From Theodoxus fluviatilis (lineage: Eukaryota > Mollusca > Gastropoda > Cycloneritida > Neritidae): a DNA stretch of 64,000 nt. The notes under the pieces were generated by a model. The model did not search any database, was not told the origin of the DNA, and saw only the letters and a list, made by a program, of their open reading frames with translations. The stretch spans positions 16,400-80,399 of the forward strand of contig JAWQFJ010028243.1 of the NCBI GenBank assembly GCA_034096865.1. The letters run 5' to 3'. This document shows positions 50,798 to 61,884 of the stretch, one piece after another (the stretch's first letter is position 1; every line of letters starts with the position of its first letter). Position numbers and translations under genes: made by a program.

Positions 50798-50992
50798 ATC
50801 CCCCTGTGGGTTCGGGGTAAGAATAGACCCAACACGTCTCCCTACGCGATTTGTAAGAGGCAAATAACTAGGGACACCATGACTTGATTTGCGTCTACTC
50901 TATACTGTTCAATTGGTTTTCGTGCTTAATGGCCTTACACAGCCTACTATGGCTGATAGGCAGTAAAACACTATCCATCCATCCATCCATGT
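50798..50992 (+). mobile_element. SINE-like family S1, copy 7 (best preserved)
   Basis: CCCCCTGTGGGTTCGGGGTA, AGAATAGACCCAACACGTCT, AACTAGGGACACCATGACTT, GGCCTTACACAGCCTACTAT, GGCTGATAGGCAGTAAAACA and a CATCCATCCATCC tail. One plus frame reads WVRGKNRPNTSPYAICKRQI then a stop, a reading also partly kept in other copies. It abuts the 69-bp array directly. Confidence 0.9.
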
Positions 50993-51003
50993 GTTCCAGT
51001 GCA

Positions 51004-51005
<2 letters not shown>

Positions 51006-51065
<60 letters not shown>
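51006..51065. repeat. (TG)n microsatellite
   Basis: Pure TG run of about 58 bp. Confidence 0.97.
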
Positions 51066-51066
<1 letters not shown>

Positions 51067-53118
51067 AGGCTTCTACATCAATTAATCAGTTAATTGATTC
51101 ATTGATGGATCAGATTGATTAATCAAATCCCATCCCATCCCTCTATCCCTCCATCAAGCAAGCAATCAGTCCAGAAAAGTGAGGTCATCATGCAAGGATA
51201 AGACCACAGAATCAAGAAATAATCTTTGAATTCATGGCAAGTCAATTGGGTCACAAACTCAAGTGATTTGGCTTCACTGACCCTCCCGGAATTCAGCTCA
51301 GTCGGCGTCATCTCAGACCCAAAGAGTTGAGAAAACCAACAAGGTGTAGGGTTCCAGTAAACATTTCTTTTAATTCTCTCAACACAGTGGATTGAAGAGT
51401 GCTACCAGCCACAACTGCTACAGCCTGCCTTGCAGACCCTACATGAATATATTAGATCTCTGCACAATGGTTTCTCTGCACCTGTACATGGTGACATAGT
51501 CCGATACACAGGTGTCATAATTCGCTGACTTGCATTGCAACACAGTGGTGAGTGAAAGAGACTTAGGTGGAATTGCCAGCCCAGCATAGGTTTACCCATT
51601 GGATGAGTGGACTGGAGTAGAGTCCACACAAATATTGCACAATTGGGTAGGGTGTCGGACAACAACACAACCATCTTGGATTATCGTGTCACTGAAGATG
51701 ATGCACAATTGCATCGGTAATCAAAAACAGAAATCAACTAAATAAAATGGATACTCAAAGGTGGCAACATTACACAATATCCTATCAGTTTAGGGAAATA
51801 TAATAAATGTTAATGCTGCTCTTTGATTTGAGGTGAAGGATCTCTGTAACAAATGATGCACTTATTGTTGGAAAGACAATTAACATGACTATTTCAGTCC
51901 CTGATATTCAGTTAATAAACTCTGCTCTGTTTGATTTACTAATCACTCATATGGGATAGATTTCTTTCTAACATTTTTAGAAAACAACAACACAAAGTGA
52001 CAATTCAAACAGCTCAACTGTTGAGCTCTACAATCTTCTTAAACAAGACCTGAACAGGTTTTTATTCTCTAATCTCGACTTTGTAGAAATTAAGTTAAGA
52101 AAACGACCTTGTCTGACAATCTAAATTATTTAGACAATATAAAAGTACTTGAATCAAATGTCATGATGTCATAATAAATTAGCAATGAAACATTGCATGA
52201 AATAATAAATAGAAACACACACATGTGACAGGTCACAGAATGCTCAAAGCAAAGTTCATATGGGTAATTTCAATACCAATTGCAACACAGAAAACCATGA
52301 GTGCCATCCAAATGGAATTTCTCCTTCATTCCCAAACACTATTTGGAACATTTACACAAGTTTAAAAAAATTACTGACAAAATAACATATTTGTCAATTC
52401 TGTATCTGCAATAAAAATCACCTGTAATATTTCATCATTATTGCTTGCCACTACTTTCCCCTTTCCTTCTATATTTGTCAACTGCAGTGAACTTGACTGG
52501 ATAAGTGTGCGAAATTCAAGTCTAGATAGAACTCTTTTTTAAAGAAACAAGGGGCTCTTTGTGATCTCTAATAACTTAGTTCTTTCTTAATATGTACTTC
52601 CTATGTTTACAAGTTTTCATGAGGTGAAGGTGCATGTATTTTAAAGATGGCGAAATTTGTAAATAAACTCAAAATTAGAAAATACCTCACCATCAATGCA
52701 CAAACTCCAGCTGATGAACTCTGATAATAATTATACATACATGAATACATAGCACTTCATTTGCTTATTACTGCATCATCCCTTTCTAAATTTACAAACT
52801 GAGATGCTGGCATGAGCTTTGTGTGTTATGGAATGTCTACATCTATACGGAGATACTGTAAGGGGTAGAATATTTATATCTAAGAAAAATCTTGAACAAT
52901 ATCAAAGCTGAGTTTCTGCATCTTCTGTACAGAAACTTTGCATGGCTGCTTCGTTTCTACTGCAATGGGATAAAATGCACTAGCATGCTGCATTTCAATA
53001 CACATCTTTTACTTCCCTTTTCAGGACAAGGAAAATTGTCCAGTTCTTCTCCAGCAAAGTCACAACTTTTCTCCTTGAACTTGGATTTCATACCAAAGGC
53101 AAAAAGAGCTTCACTCTC

Positions 53119-53187
<69 letters not shown>

Positions 53188-56100
53188 ACTCAAGACAAAA
53201 GTTCACATGCAATTCACCCAGTATCTCATAATAATGAATGCAGGGTGAGGAACTCGCTCAAGGTTGAGAACCTTGAATACGTACACTCGGTACAAAAAAA
53301 CCCCATGATGTCATGAGGGTGCTTTCATAAAATCTTGTATAAGGTTTGGTTATTCTTGTGTAAGCACTGGATATGTACAGGAGGTTTAAGCCTACAGTCA
53401 CTCCCATGCAAGGCAGTGCAAATATGTGAGGTACATCAACTAAGTCATGACAGACATGCTCCCAAAGCTCGGGACCTGCCCGAGGTTACTAGGAGCAGTA
53501 TACAGGAAAGTAGAGTGTTTTGTCGCACAGGGTGATTTCTGCACATTTCAGTCTATATACACATGAAAATCTAAGTACTGTGTTATGGAAGGAAACTCAC
53601 ATTTGACTGAAGTGTGCATTACAATGTGTGAAATGAAAGTATACCCTGCTTCTATTTCATGTGAAGACAGATGCAGTATTTTGCTTCAACTGTAACAAGT
53701 ACTAGTGTATTTTTTCTAAACAAAGTAGCTCCCTTGTTCACAGAAAAAAAATCCAAACTATCCTGAAATTATGAGAATGCAAACATTTTGCCATGTTTGC
53801 CTTGAACCTAGGCAATTCAAGTTTTCTTTTCTTCCACAGAACAGATTGTACAGAGCCTCCAGACAAACTCTAATGGTGGTGTAGTCCTTAGTTGTGCAGG
53901 CAATATTGCACTGAGTGCTGAGAATAAGCGTTCTATCCATTTCCCAGAAGCAAACCACGTACATTGAAGATGTTCATCCATGAAATACATGACAACATGA
54001 TGTTTTCGCATGGAAAAGATTATTTCTAGTTTACACTGGGCATCTTCTACTACAAACAGGATGCTGGACACCTTACTTTCCCACAAATGATAATCCATTT
54101 ATTACTTTCACAGCAAATAACACGAGGCCCAAGTCAGCTGTGAACAAACGGTTGTTCATAACTCTTTTGAAAGAGGTTTTCTAATGAGACTGTACACAAG
54201 ATCGATGGGGGAAATAGATATGTACTAGCATTTCCCAACATCAAACATGGTCCAGACGAATTCTGAAAATCTTGAACTACATTAGCACCCAGGTCAAACT
54301 CATCAAAATGTATTTCCATGACTAGGGACAAGCCAACACTTTTTTTCCACAAAGTCAACACGTTCCCCTATCTCGATAACTGTCTTGGAAGACTACCACT
54401 AACAAGGGAAGCTGTGAAGAAAACGTATCTGGAACATGAGAGTGAGACAAACAGCAAGAACATGATGCAAGATTTATAGGAACATGAGAAACCGGGAAGA
54501 AATTCTCATAACAACACTCCTAAACAGACTTGTCAAGATTTGCATTTTTGAGTCTCCAATATATACATTTAAAATAAAAAACAACAGATTATTGTACCTT
54601 TTCATCGGTGTCAGTATTAGATAAAAGCACTAGTTGTATTGAAGAAATGTGTTGCCCAACATTATTTCTTCATCCTAAACGATGGAAAAATCGTGTTGAG
54701 GTAAAACATGTTTGCATGCACACATCATTCTGTGACTCAAGTTCATATGCAGAAAAAGTACAAACTTTGTAATCTGCTCGCACACAAGAATTCACACACT
54801 GACAGAAAAATAAAAAACCCACACACAAACCTGCCCTTGAGGATGTCACAAATCGCAGACATTGGTTTAAATACAATTAGAATGATGAGAACCAATTTAG
54901 TTTAAAAAATCAATGCATTTCAAACAGGTTATATTGCACTCCATGTTAAAAGGGTTTTCCTAAGTCACTTCATCAATTTCACCCCAATTCAGTTACCATA
55001 ATATAATGGTGTCTTTGAAGTTCTCACGTGAAAAACTCTGACTTGTCAAGTCAAGAGAGAATGATCAGAACAATATCGTCTCTATCATCAGTATCCTTAC
55101 ACCCCAATCAGTAAGATACAGAAAATAACATTGTGTCAAATACATGTACTTAAAATTGCAAAGCATTTCCTTGGGATACTGTGTCTTCAATCGGCAGTTC
55201 AGACATTTTCATTCTGAATTCAAATCCACAATAAGATTTTTAAAATGAAGAAGCATTCGATGTTCGAAATATATGACCAGCTTCGAATTATTGGAAAACG
55301 AAGTATACTTGGTGATAATGCATCTGTCCTCACCTCTAGAAATCAGCGACTATTCCAATGACAAATAATAAGGCAAATTTGACAGTCTCATTCATGACGG
55401 GGAAGCAGCTGAGAGGAGATACATAACAGCGAAATCATTAAATCTAAGCAAACTTTTACATTTGCACTTTCATGACAAGTTTGAGTGGCAAAGTCTCCAT
55501 CTATAAAGCAAATTCTAAAAATGGAAACACTGCATTCCACGTTCACATCTCACTTTGCAAATTCATAACATCTATTATTCATTCATAAATTTTTAACATG
55601 ATTCGAGATTTATCGATCTAGAAGATTTTGCAATTCAAATAAAACGTATTCAACAATAGATGTAATGGTTTTATAAATATTGCTGCATTCTTAGTGAAGA
55701 ATATTCACAGGAGCAAATAAAGGACGTTCGTTCATACAAATATCTGACACCTGTTTTGTCACCTCATTTGACATACCTGATTGTCTCATTTCAAATAGAC
55801 TTGGAATTGATTTATTGTCGAGTAAAATGATGGAATCCCACATCTTTTCATTCCACAAAATCACATAAGTCTAGTCAACAAGCCAAACACTGCTTTTAAA
55901 TCAGTTTGCTCCTCCTTTGTTTCCACCTCTTTGCACTTGATGTAATCGTTGTCGCTGGTGCTGTCTAGAACGTCCAGAGAACTGAGAAACGCGCCGTGTC
56001 AAGCCCAGGTGTCGATGATCCAACATAATCTTCAAAGCAGGTTGAATAAGGTATTTCGGTACCACAGACCTGGGTAAAAGCAGCACTTGGCTTTGTCTTC

Positions 56101-56440
56101 AACCAGACGTTGTTTCAGGATGATCCATCTGTTCTTGAGACACGTCTTCTCCATGCCAACAGCCGTGGGCCCATTTCTTGACTGTCCACAAAGAGCCACA
56201 GCATGACCATGTCTAATAATCTTTTACGTGATTGTCTGGGGTCTTCCTGACCAGAGGTTGAAAGTCGTGGCCACATGCTCTGAAGCTTTTAACCATTCCT
56301 CGCTCAGAATGGCAGCTCTGTTTGGCTGCCCTTGGGTAAAAACAGCAAACTTTCGCAGAACTATGACCAAGATTCTGTAGCAATGCTGCAAACTCTTTCC
56401 TAGCTAGCACACAGACAACTAAGCCATGAGGCCGAACTCC
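51066..56440. other. Convergent intergenic region, A/T-rich, no gene recognised
   Basis: Lies between the 3' ends of gene 1 (plus) and gene 2 (minus). Only short frames without recognisable domains. Includes one CT microsatellite (listed). No tRNA or rRNA seen. Confidence 0.5.
53116..53184. repeat. (CT)n microsatellite
   Basis: Pure CT run of about 66 bp. Confidence 0.97.
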
Positions 56441-56456
56441 AGTGGATGTCATAACA

Positions 56457-56466
56457 TTTATTTATT
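56457..56466 (-). terminator. Polyadenylation signal of gene 2 (overlapping AATAAA)
   Basis: On the minus strand AATAAATAAA lies about 100 nt after the gene 2 stop codon (56570-56568), giving a short 3' UTR. Confidence 0.6.
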
Positions 56467-56567
56467 TTTACCTAGCGCTCTACGATCACCACGGGAAAAG
56501 GTTCTGGCTCAAGACGCCGTTCCCAACACTTTCAGGAGGGGGACCTAGGAGGACGGTGCCATGGTCT

Positions 56568-56705
56568 CTAGAATGTCCGGTACCTCTTGCTGTCGAAGAC
56601 ACTGCTGGCGGAGCCAGACTCGTCCAGCTCGTACTCCTCCATGGTGGAGAGTTTCTGCTTGTAGCCAGACTTCTTGGACTGCAGCGCCTGCTCCACGTCC
56701 GTGGC
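56568..56705 (-). CDS. Gene 2 last exon (45 codons + stop)
   Basis: Acceptor CCTGTTGCAG (56715-56706), then ATDVEQALQSKKSGYKQKLS, TMEEYELDESGSASSVFDSK, RYRTF, stop. Confidence 0.85.
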   Translation of the reverse strand, partial: ATDVEQALQSKKSGYKQKLSTMEEYELDESGSASSVFDSKRYRTF

Positions 56706-57748
56706 CTGCAACAGGCATGCAGTCTCCAATCAGTGTTAGTCTATAGCTCTAGTGCACTCGTAATAGAGGGAAGGCTCGTTGGTTCAGGGGGGTCTTTGCA
56801 AGATCAAGACAACTCTATCTACATCGCCCCTCCGTCGTTCATACAATTTTACAAGATAGAATGTTGTGTTTTAGGTTTGTAATTCAATTATATTCACTAC
56901 TGTACATGACTACATATACGATTCCATAATCGAAAGGTCGCGGGTTCAGTCCCCGCCTGTGATCCAACATTTTTTTCTGTCTGTCCCACGCAGGGCTTTG
57001 GCTCTATACGTATGTTAAACTTGACTACATTTACGTATCAACAACTGTGGTAACATCGCTACCGCGAATTGTGCCTTTGTAGAACTAAAAAATTCCAGTT
57101 CCCAATTTACAACGAGCACCACTGGTCATAAGCCAAACTTTTGCCCTGGCCATCCAAGTGAAAGCCCACTCTAAAGAACACTTAAGAAGCATATCTCAAT
57201 ACAACTCGCAGTCACAGGATCTCTCCAAACTCGATCACCTACCCTCACCCCACATGCAATGTACGGACATCCTGTCATCGCATACGTCAGATGCTCCGAT
57301 GATGCGATCAAGAGCAAACGAGGGCAAGGAAAAACGGCGCCAAACCGCCATCGAAGGGAGAGTGCCGTAGGAGGCGAGGAGGATGCAGGCCAGAGCACCT
57401 TACCTCAAGCTCGGGCCAGGAGGGAAGGGCAGAGTGGGTGGGGGAGGGCTGGTTCGAGGCGGCGGTGGAGAGGGGGCGGATGGTGGAGGAGACGGAGGCC
57501 GTGGACAGCTTGGAGGACACGGACATCGTGCGGCGCCGGAAAGGCTTCAGTGGACGGTCGCTCTCGGCTTCTTCATCCAGCTACAGCGACACAGCACAGG
57601 GCATCACACACACACCACTGCAGCCCCACACGGAAATGGATCCACACACAATTACAGTTGATCATCGCTAGTCGTCAGATGTCCGAGTCATTTGTTACAC
57701 GAGAAAGGAAATTATGAGAAGGACGGACGTTTGGCCTCGTAAAACACA

Positions 57749-57811
<63 letters not shown>

Positions 57812-58370
57812 CAGCTGAAGATGTGATGGAGTACACGTACACGTACGGTAGAGGGAAGATGTACAAGATTTTCAGTTAGGGAGAAAAAGGCTGGTGAGTC
57901 ATCAGACCTTGAAAAAAGTGAACCGTTAATGACCTTTGGAAAAAGGCCACCAAGGCAAGAGTTGCATTAGATTACTTCCCCCTCCCCCTCCCCCTCCCCC
58001 TCCTCCCCCTCCCCCCCTCCCCTCCTCCTCTTCCTCCCCCCCCCCCCCCCCCCCCTCCTCCTCCATTTTTTTCTTCTTCTTGCGAATTAATCATTTGGGA
58101 GAGTATGCATTACATTTCCACAATACATCACAATATTTTAGGCAAACACAATCAGAATTAACAAGGACGCAGATAAACTTCACGCAACCCGCCTGTGATC
58201 CAGACTACCCAGGCAGACCACGAACCCAACCAACACAGGCGAAAAAGAAGTGCTCATCGAGGTGGCCAGGTAGCGGGTTGTGCGTTGTTGTGCTCATCTC
58301 ATGTGTGCAACAAGCGGTTGGAACTGCTCACTGACACATCTTACACACGCACACACACACTCGCACGCAC

Positions 58371-58446
<76 letters not shown>

Positions 58447-58495
58447 CCAAACACACGCATACACAGACATCCAGACACACCGAGACGCGCTCTCA

Positions 58496-58575
<80 letters not shown>

Positions 58576-59860
58576 CACGCACGCACGCGCGCGTGCGCAA
58601 CCACGCGCGTGCACACACACACACACACGCGTGCACACATCAGCTGCTGGATGATCTGGCAGCTGGAATTTCAGGGCCTACTGCAGAAAGTGCATGGTGG
58701 TCATCGAGCTGGCCTGGCCGTAAGTCGTACTCATCTTTTCTTCGCATACAATGAACGCCAACAGCTTTCATCAGTTGCAATCACAGCTACCTCGTCGGTG
58801 AGGGCCACCACACACTCCTCTGAGGCGCGCTTCTTGCGGAGCTCCACCATCAGCTCTCGGAACTGCTCCTTGAGAGACTCGATGCGCTGGCGGAGATGGT
58901 TCTCGCCTTGTGAGATGCGGCGAGAAGACTGCGACTCCAGCTGCAGCTTCAGGTCGTGAAGCTCCTGCTGCACCAACGCCATCTGCAGCTGCAGCTGCAA
59001 CAAAGTGCAAAGACGTGCAAAGACGTGCAACGACGACAGGTGATGCCAGGTGAATCGTCGCAGTAACCACTTCAACAACGATCAGTGACTGCACTGATGA
59101 AGCTATCTTGCGTGGACAAGTTTGGTCAATGACAAATGTTACACGCAAATTCTTCATTATGAAATCCAAACTCTGCCCTGACCTGGATATACTCGAAAAC
59201 TGGTGCGAAGTGGCAGCGACCGTAAGTGGTAATACACTGAATGATGACGGCAGTTTTGTAAATCTGCCCTTTTCGAGAGACGTGAATTGAGAAGAGTTTC
59301 TGGTGAGTCAAATCATTGCTCTGGCACAATGATCCAGCAGTTAGCATCTGTTACTTTCTGTCCTATGAAATCGCTGACAACCTCGTAAGTGTTTAGCCAT
59401 TTCGGCATTTTGCAAGTCTGCATGCCTGCCAGTGCCACGAAGAAGACCTGGGAGGAAAAGGGGGCACTAGAAATAAATCCACCGATCCTACCCCAGCCCG
59501 TCTTCAGTGAACATGGCGGAAAGCGTCCTGTTATTCCACTTGTCTGTGGGGCAACCCCTACCTGCTCCGACGTGAGGTCAGTGATGGTGTAGTTGTGCAA
59601 CATGTGCATGCTTTCGATGCGACGGCTAATCTGCTCTCCAGGAATGCGACGGTGGGACAGGGTCTTGGACAGGTTCTCCATCTGTGACGAGACAAAAAAA
59701 AAACCATGCACGTGCTTTGTCACACAAACTCTGCATGGAATCTCAGCCGTGAACGTCATGCCGATGTAATGCCTTCCCCTGCCGCCCTAACCCCAAGGCG
59801 CTCCGTGTGCAGGTGCCCCCTGAGGCAAGCTGCCAACAAGTCTGAGATCATGGAGTCCAG
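56568..59860 (-). CDS. Gene 2 (3' part, 5 exons): coiled-coil protein of unknown function
   Basis: Minus-strand exons 59860-59792 (tentative), 59681-59562, 58982/58994-58791, 57580-57404 and 56705-56568 join with GT/AG boundaries, all phase 0, and give about 230 residues ending in TAG at 56570-56568. The order is a short helical N-part, a basic stretch (SHRRIPGEQISRRIESMHML), a long coiled coil (MALVQQELHDLKLQLESQSS...RIESLKEQFRELMVELRKKR), a Ser/Thr-rich low-complexity linker (MSVSSKLSTASVSSTIRPLS) and an acidic-basic tail (STMEEYELDESGSASSVFDS, KRYRTF). No known family was recognised; a cytoskeletal or scaffold role is only a guess from the coiled coil. The 5' exons lie beyond 59.86 kb or outside the window. 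Confidence 0.78.
56930..57025 (+). mobile_element. tRNA-derived SINE family S2, copy 1
   Basis: TAATCGAAAGGTCGCGGGTT, B box GGTTCAGTCCC (56943-56953) and CCCGCCTGTGATCCAACA, then a T run and CTGTCTGTC. It matches the complement of 60615-60770 over about 95 bp. Only the anticodon-arm, T-arm and body parts are kept. It lies in the last intron of gene 2, antisense to the gene. Confidence 0.75.
57404..57580 (-). CDS. Gene 2 penultimate exon (59 codons, Ser/Thr-rich)
   Basis: Acceptor CTGTGTCGCTGTAG ends at 57581 (minus); donor GAG|GTAAGG lies at 57404/57403. It encodes LDEEAESDRPLKPFRRRTMS, VSSKLSTASVSSTIRPLSTA and ASNQPSPTHSALPSWPELE. RRRTMS resembles a basophilic-kinase site. Confidence 0.85.
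57744..57811. repeat. (CGCA)n-(CA)n microsatellite
   Basis: CGCACGCACGCA followed by a CA run, in a gene 2 intron. Confidence 0.96.
57976..58075. repeat. (CCCCCT)n / poly-C pyrimidine tract
   Basis: CCCCCTCCCCCTCC repeats then a C run of about 19, in a gene 2 intron. The minus strand is G-rich. Confidence 0.95.
58345..58445. repeat. (AC)n microsatellite
   Basis: AC run of about 95 bp with a few CGC steps at the left. Confidence 0.97.
58498..58640. repeat. (CT)n then (CA/CG)n compound microsatellite
   Basis: CT run to about 58573, then CGCACGCACGCGCGCG and CA runs, ending about 150 bp before the next gene 2 exon. Confidence 0.96.
58791..58994 (-). CDS. Gene 2 coiled-coil exon (64-68 codons) with triple in-frame acceptor
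   Basis: Donor GAG|GTAGCT at 58791/58790. The acceptor side reads TTGCAG|CTGCAG|CTGCAG|ATGGCG, so three AG acceptors 6 bp apart (exon start 58994, 58988 or 58982) all keep frame and add LQLQ, LQ or nothing before MALVQQELHD. Heptad-like hydrophobics run through the exon. Confidence 0.85.
59562..59681 (-). CDS. Gene 2 exon (40 codons, basic)
   Basis: Acceptor TTGTCTCGTCACAG ends at 59682 (minus); donor CAG|GTAGGG at 59562/59561. It encodes MENLSKTLSHRRIPGEQISR, RIESMHMLHNYTITDLTSEQ. The first codon is ATG, but the strong acceptor suggests it is internal. Confidence 0.82.
59792..59860 (-). CDS. Gene 2 tentative exon (23 codons)
   Basis: Acceptor CGCTTACCAG ends at 59861 (minus); donor GGG|GTTAGG at 59792/59791 is weak. 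It encodes LDSMISDLLAACLRGHLHTE, RLG in phase with the next exon. Small and supported only by frame and splice sites. The opposite strand also has splice-like ends here. Confidence 0.45.
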
Positions 59861-59959
59861 CTGGTAAGCGTCACGCAGATCTACAGATGTATAGAGACAG
59901 CGCTTTCTTTGTAAACAAGTGAACTGAGTATAGAGAATTTCCTATCGGGGAAAATGACA

Positions 59960-60070
59960 TTCATTCATCCATCCGTCCATCCATCCGTCCATCCATCCGT
60001 CCGTCCGTCAGATCATTCAGCCATTCATCCACATCCACCTATTCGGCCGTCCGTCCGTCCACCCATCTAC
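59960..60070. repeat. (ATCC)n/(CCGT)n tetranucleotide tract
   Basis: CATTCATCCATCCGTCCATCC and similar. No S1 body precedes it here. Confidence 0.9.
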
Positions 60071-60614
60071 CTTATATGTATATAATAATATAAATAAAAT
60101 AGATATGCAAATATCTAAAATATAAAGATTTAAAGATGCATCTTGGAATCCGCAAACTGGCAAATTACTACTTGTTGTACTTCTATTTTGTGACGAGATC
60201 TTATGTCATTACCCATTCTTCGGGTGAAATAACGTCTAGCAAGCAAAAACGCTGCTTTAAATGTTAAGAGGATAGATCACCGAATGTCACATCTAACATA
60301 CCTTGCAAACATTTCTTCTTAATCATCGCTACAAGATACCTGCATATACATTTCAAACGATAAACATTTTCTTCCCGATCTGATCACTTCATCCAGTCAG
60401 CCATTTCTTGAAGTCGTCAGCCATTTCTTGAAGTCATTAACCTTCAGAGTCTTTAAAAAGGCTCTGAGAAAAACGGAAACAGTATGATTTTAAAATATGA
60501 GTTGTAATTATCCCGTTTATTTGACAAATCCTGACATTACGAGATTTCTTAAAAATCTGTGCACAACGAGAAATTTTTTCTCATTAGAACAAATTTGCAA
60601 CCTTAAGTTCTTCC
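60071..60614. other. Intron or intergenic sequence, no element recognised
   Basis: AGTCAGCCATTTCTTGAAGT is tandemly duplicated once near 60396-60436. Confidence 0.45.
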
Positions 60615-60775
60615 TCGTGTTCGTTGCATCAGAGAGGTTTAACATACAGAGCCGAAACCCTGCGACGGACAGACAGAAAAAAATGCAGGACCACAGGCGG
60701 GGACTGAACCCGCGACTTTTCGGTTAGCGCCCGAAATGCTCTACCAGATGAGCTACCAGAGCACTGTTACACGAA
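60615..60775 (-). mobile_element. tRNA-derived SINE family S2, copy 2
   Basis: On the minus strand the sequence runs TGGTAGCTCATCTGGTAGAG (A box), TTTCGGGCGCTAACCGAAA (an anticodon-arm-like hairpin), B box GGTTCAGTCCC, CCGCCTGTGGTCCTGCA, a T run and CTGTCTGTC. The head folds like a tRNA D, anticodon and T arm, but the acceptor ends do not pair and the base before the would-be anticodon is C, not T. It is therefore a SINE head, not a working tRNA gene. Confidence 0.7.
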
Positions 60776-60972
60776 CATAAAATGATTTCATCCCTTCCTT
60801 GTACAAAAACATCTGCCTTGTTACTTGAACTGGAAATAGACGAAGAAACTGCTGTATTTTTCAGGATGTGTCTAGGGCAGTAGAGGTTGTTTTTTTGTCT
60901 TCATACGATAAACAATAGTCCGCTCCGAGCTGAGCAATCAATGCCGCTTCGTTTTTTCTTCAGACGCTTAAG

Positions 60973-61414
60973 GGTAGTACTAATGACCGCAATATACCGC
61001 AATATACCGCAATATACCGCAATATACCGCAATACCCCCAAATACACTCTCAGAAAAGAAAAAAACATCAACAGATCGATGCTAAAGACGTGCTTTTGAT
61101 ATTGCGCGATCATGCCGAGAAGAAAACAACGTTCGGAGAAGTTTAGACACAGTAGATCACGCTGCTGTCGAATAGGCCTACATGCAGCCTGTTTTGCAAG
61201 GCGTCTACGTGATCTACTGTGTCTAAACTTCTCCGAACGTTGTTCTTCTCGGCATGATCGCGCAATATCAAAAGCACGTCTTTAGCATCGATCTGTTGAT
61301 GTTTTTTTCTTTTCTGAGAGTGTATTTGGGGGTATTGCGGTATATTGCGGTATATTGCGGTATATTGCGGTATATTGCGGTATATTGCGGTATATTGCGG
61401 TCATTAGTACTACC
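60973..61414. repeat. Large palindrome: 189/207-bp arms, 46-bp loop
   Basis: The left arm 60973-61161 is the reverse complement of the right arm 61208-61414. It is near-perfect except that the right arm has two more 10-bp repeat units and the left arm has two extra A. Each arm contains a decamer tandem (AATATACCGC, 4 copies left, 6 right), then ACACTCTCAGAAAAGAAAAA, CATCAACAGATCGATGCTAA and TTCGGAGAAGTTTAGACACA. The loop is 61162-61207. No coding content; possibly a foldback transposon or a hairpin RNA source. Confidence 0.95.
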
Positions 61415-61654
61415 GGACGGTCGCTTAAAGCTACTTCAAGCCAAAGTCTACCTGATGTAGACAAAACTCCGTCCTTTTCCCTGAATGCATACCTTACGTT
61501 GCTCGGTTCTATGACACTTCTTTCCAAGGTGGAAAAGTAGAGGGCGAAATGCACATTCACGGGAAATTACTTCGGGGCAGAAATGACACATTGAAGAAAT
61601 TAACCAGAGAGAAAGTGACTGCGGAGTAATAACCGAAAGAACTTGCCGGGGGAG

Positions 61655-61810
61655 AAATAACCGGTACAAATTACCGTGGAAGAATCGGAGAAGAAGTGAT
61701 TGGGAAAGAAGTGATTGGGGAAGAAGTGATCGGGGAAGAAGTGACCCGAGGAGAAATGACCCGAGGAGAAATGACCCGAGGAGAAACGACCAAGAGACCA
61801 AGAGAAATGA
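61655..61810 (+). repeat. About 15-bp degenerate tandem repeat (GAAGAAGTGAT / GAGGAGAAATGACCC)
   Basis: GGGGAAGAAGTGAT units grade into CCGAGGAGAAATGAC units, with weaker traces from about 61560. A G-rich run follows at 61820-61850. Confidence 0.85.
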
Positions 61811-61884
61811 CGGGGTAAGGGTGGGGGGTGGGGGTGGGGGTGGGGGGGAATCAATAGAAGTGACCGGCGGAGTAAAGACCAAAA

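Noticed and set aside
49179..50887. 380-570-codon Cys/Val-rich plus frames, and minus frames of 150-220 codons
   Set aside because: 69-bp minisatellite with single-base unit indels; the frames survive only by lack of stops.
56442..56882. 146-codon plus frame over the gene 2 last exon
   Set aside because: It is the shadow of the minus-strand coding exon, which has the better splice sites and continues in frame with its neighbours.
60700..60775. Functional tRNA gene on the minus strand
   Set aside because: A and B boxes are present, but the acceptor stem does not pair, U33 is missing and a second partial copy with the same non-tRNA body exists, so it is a SINE head.
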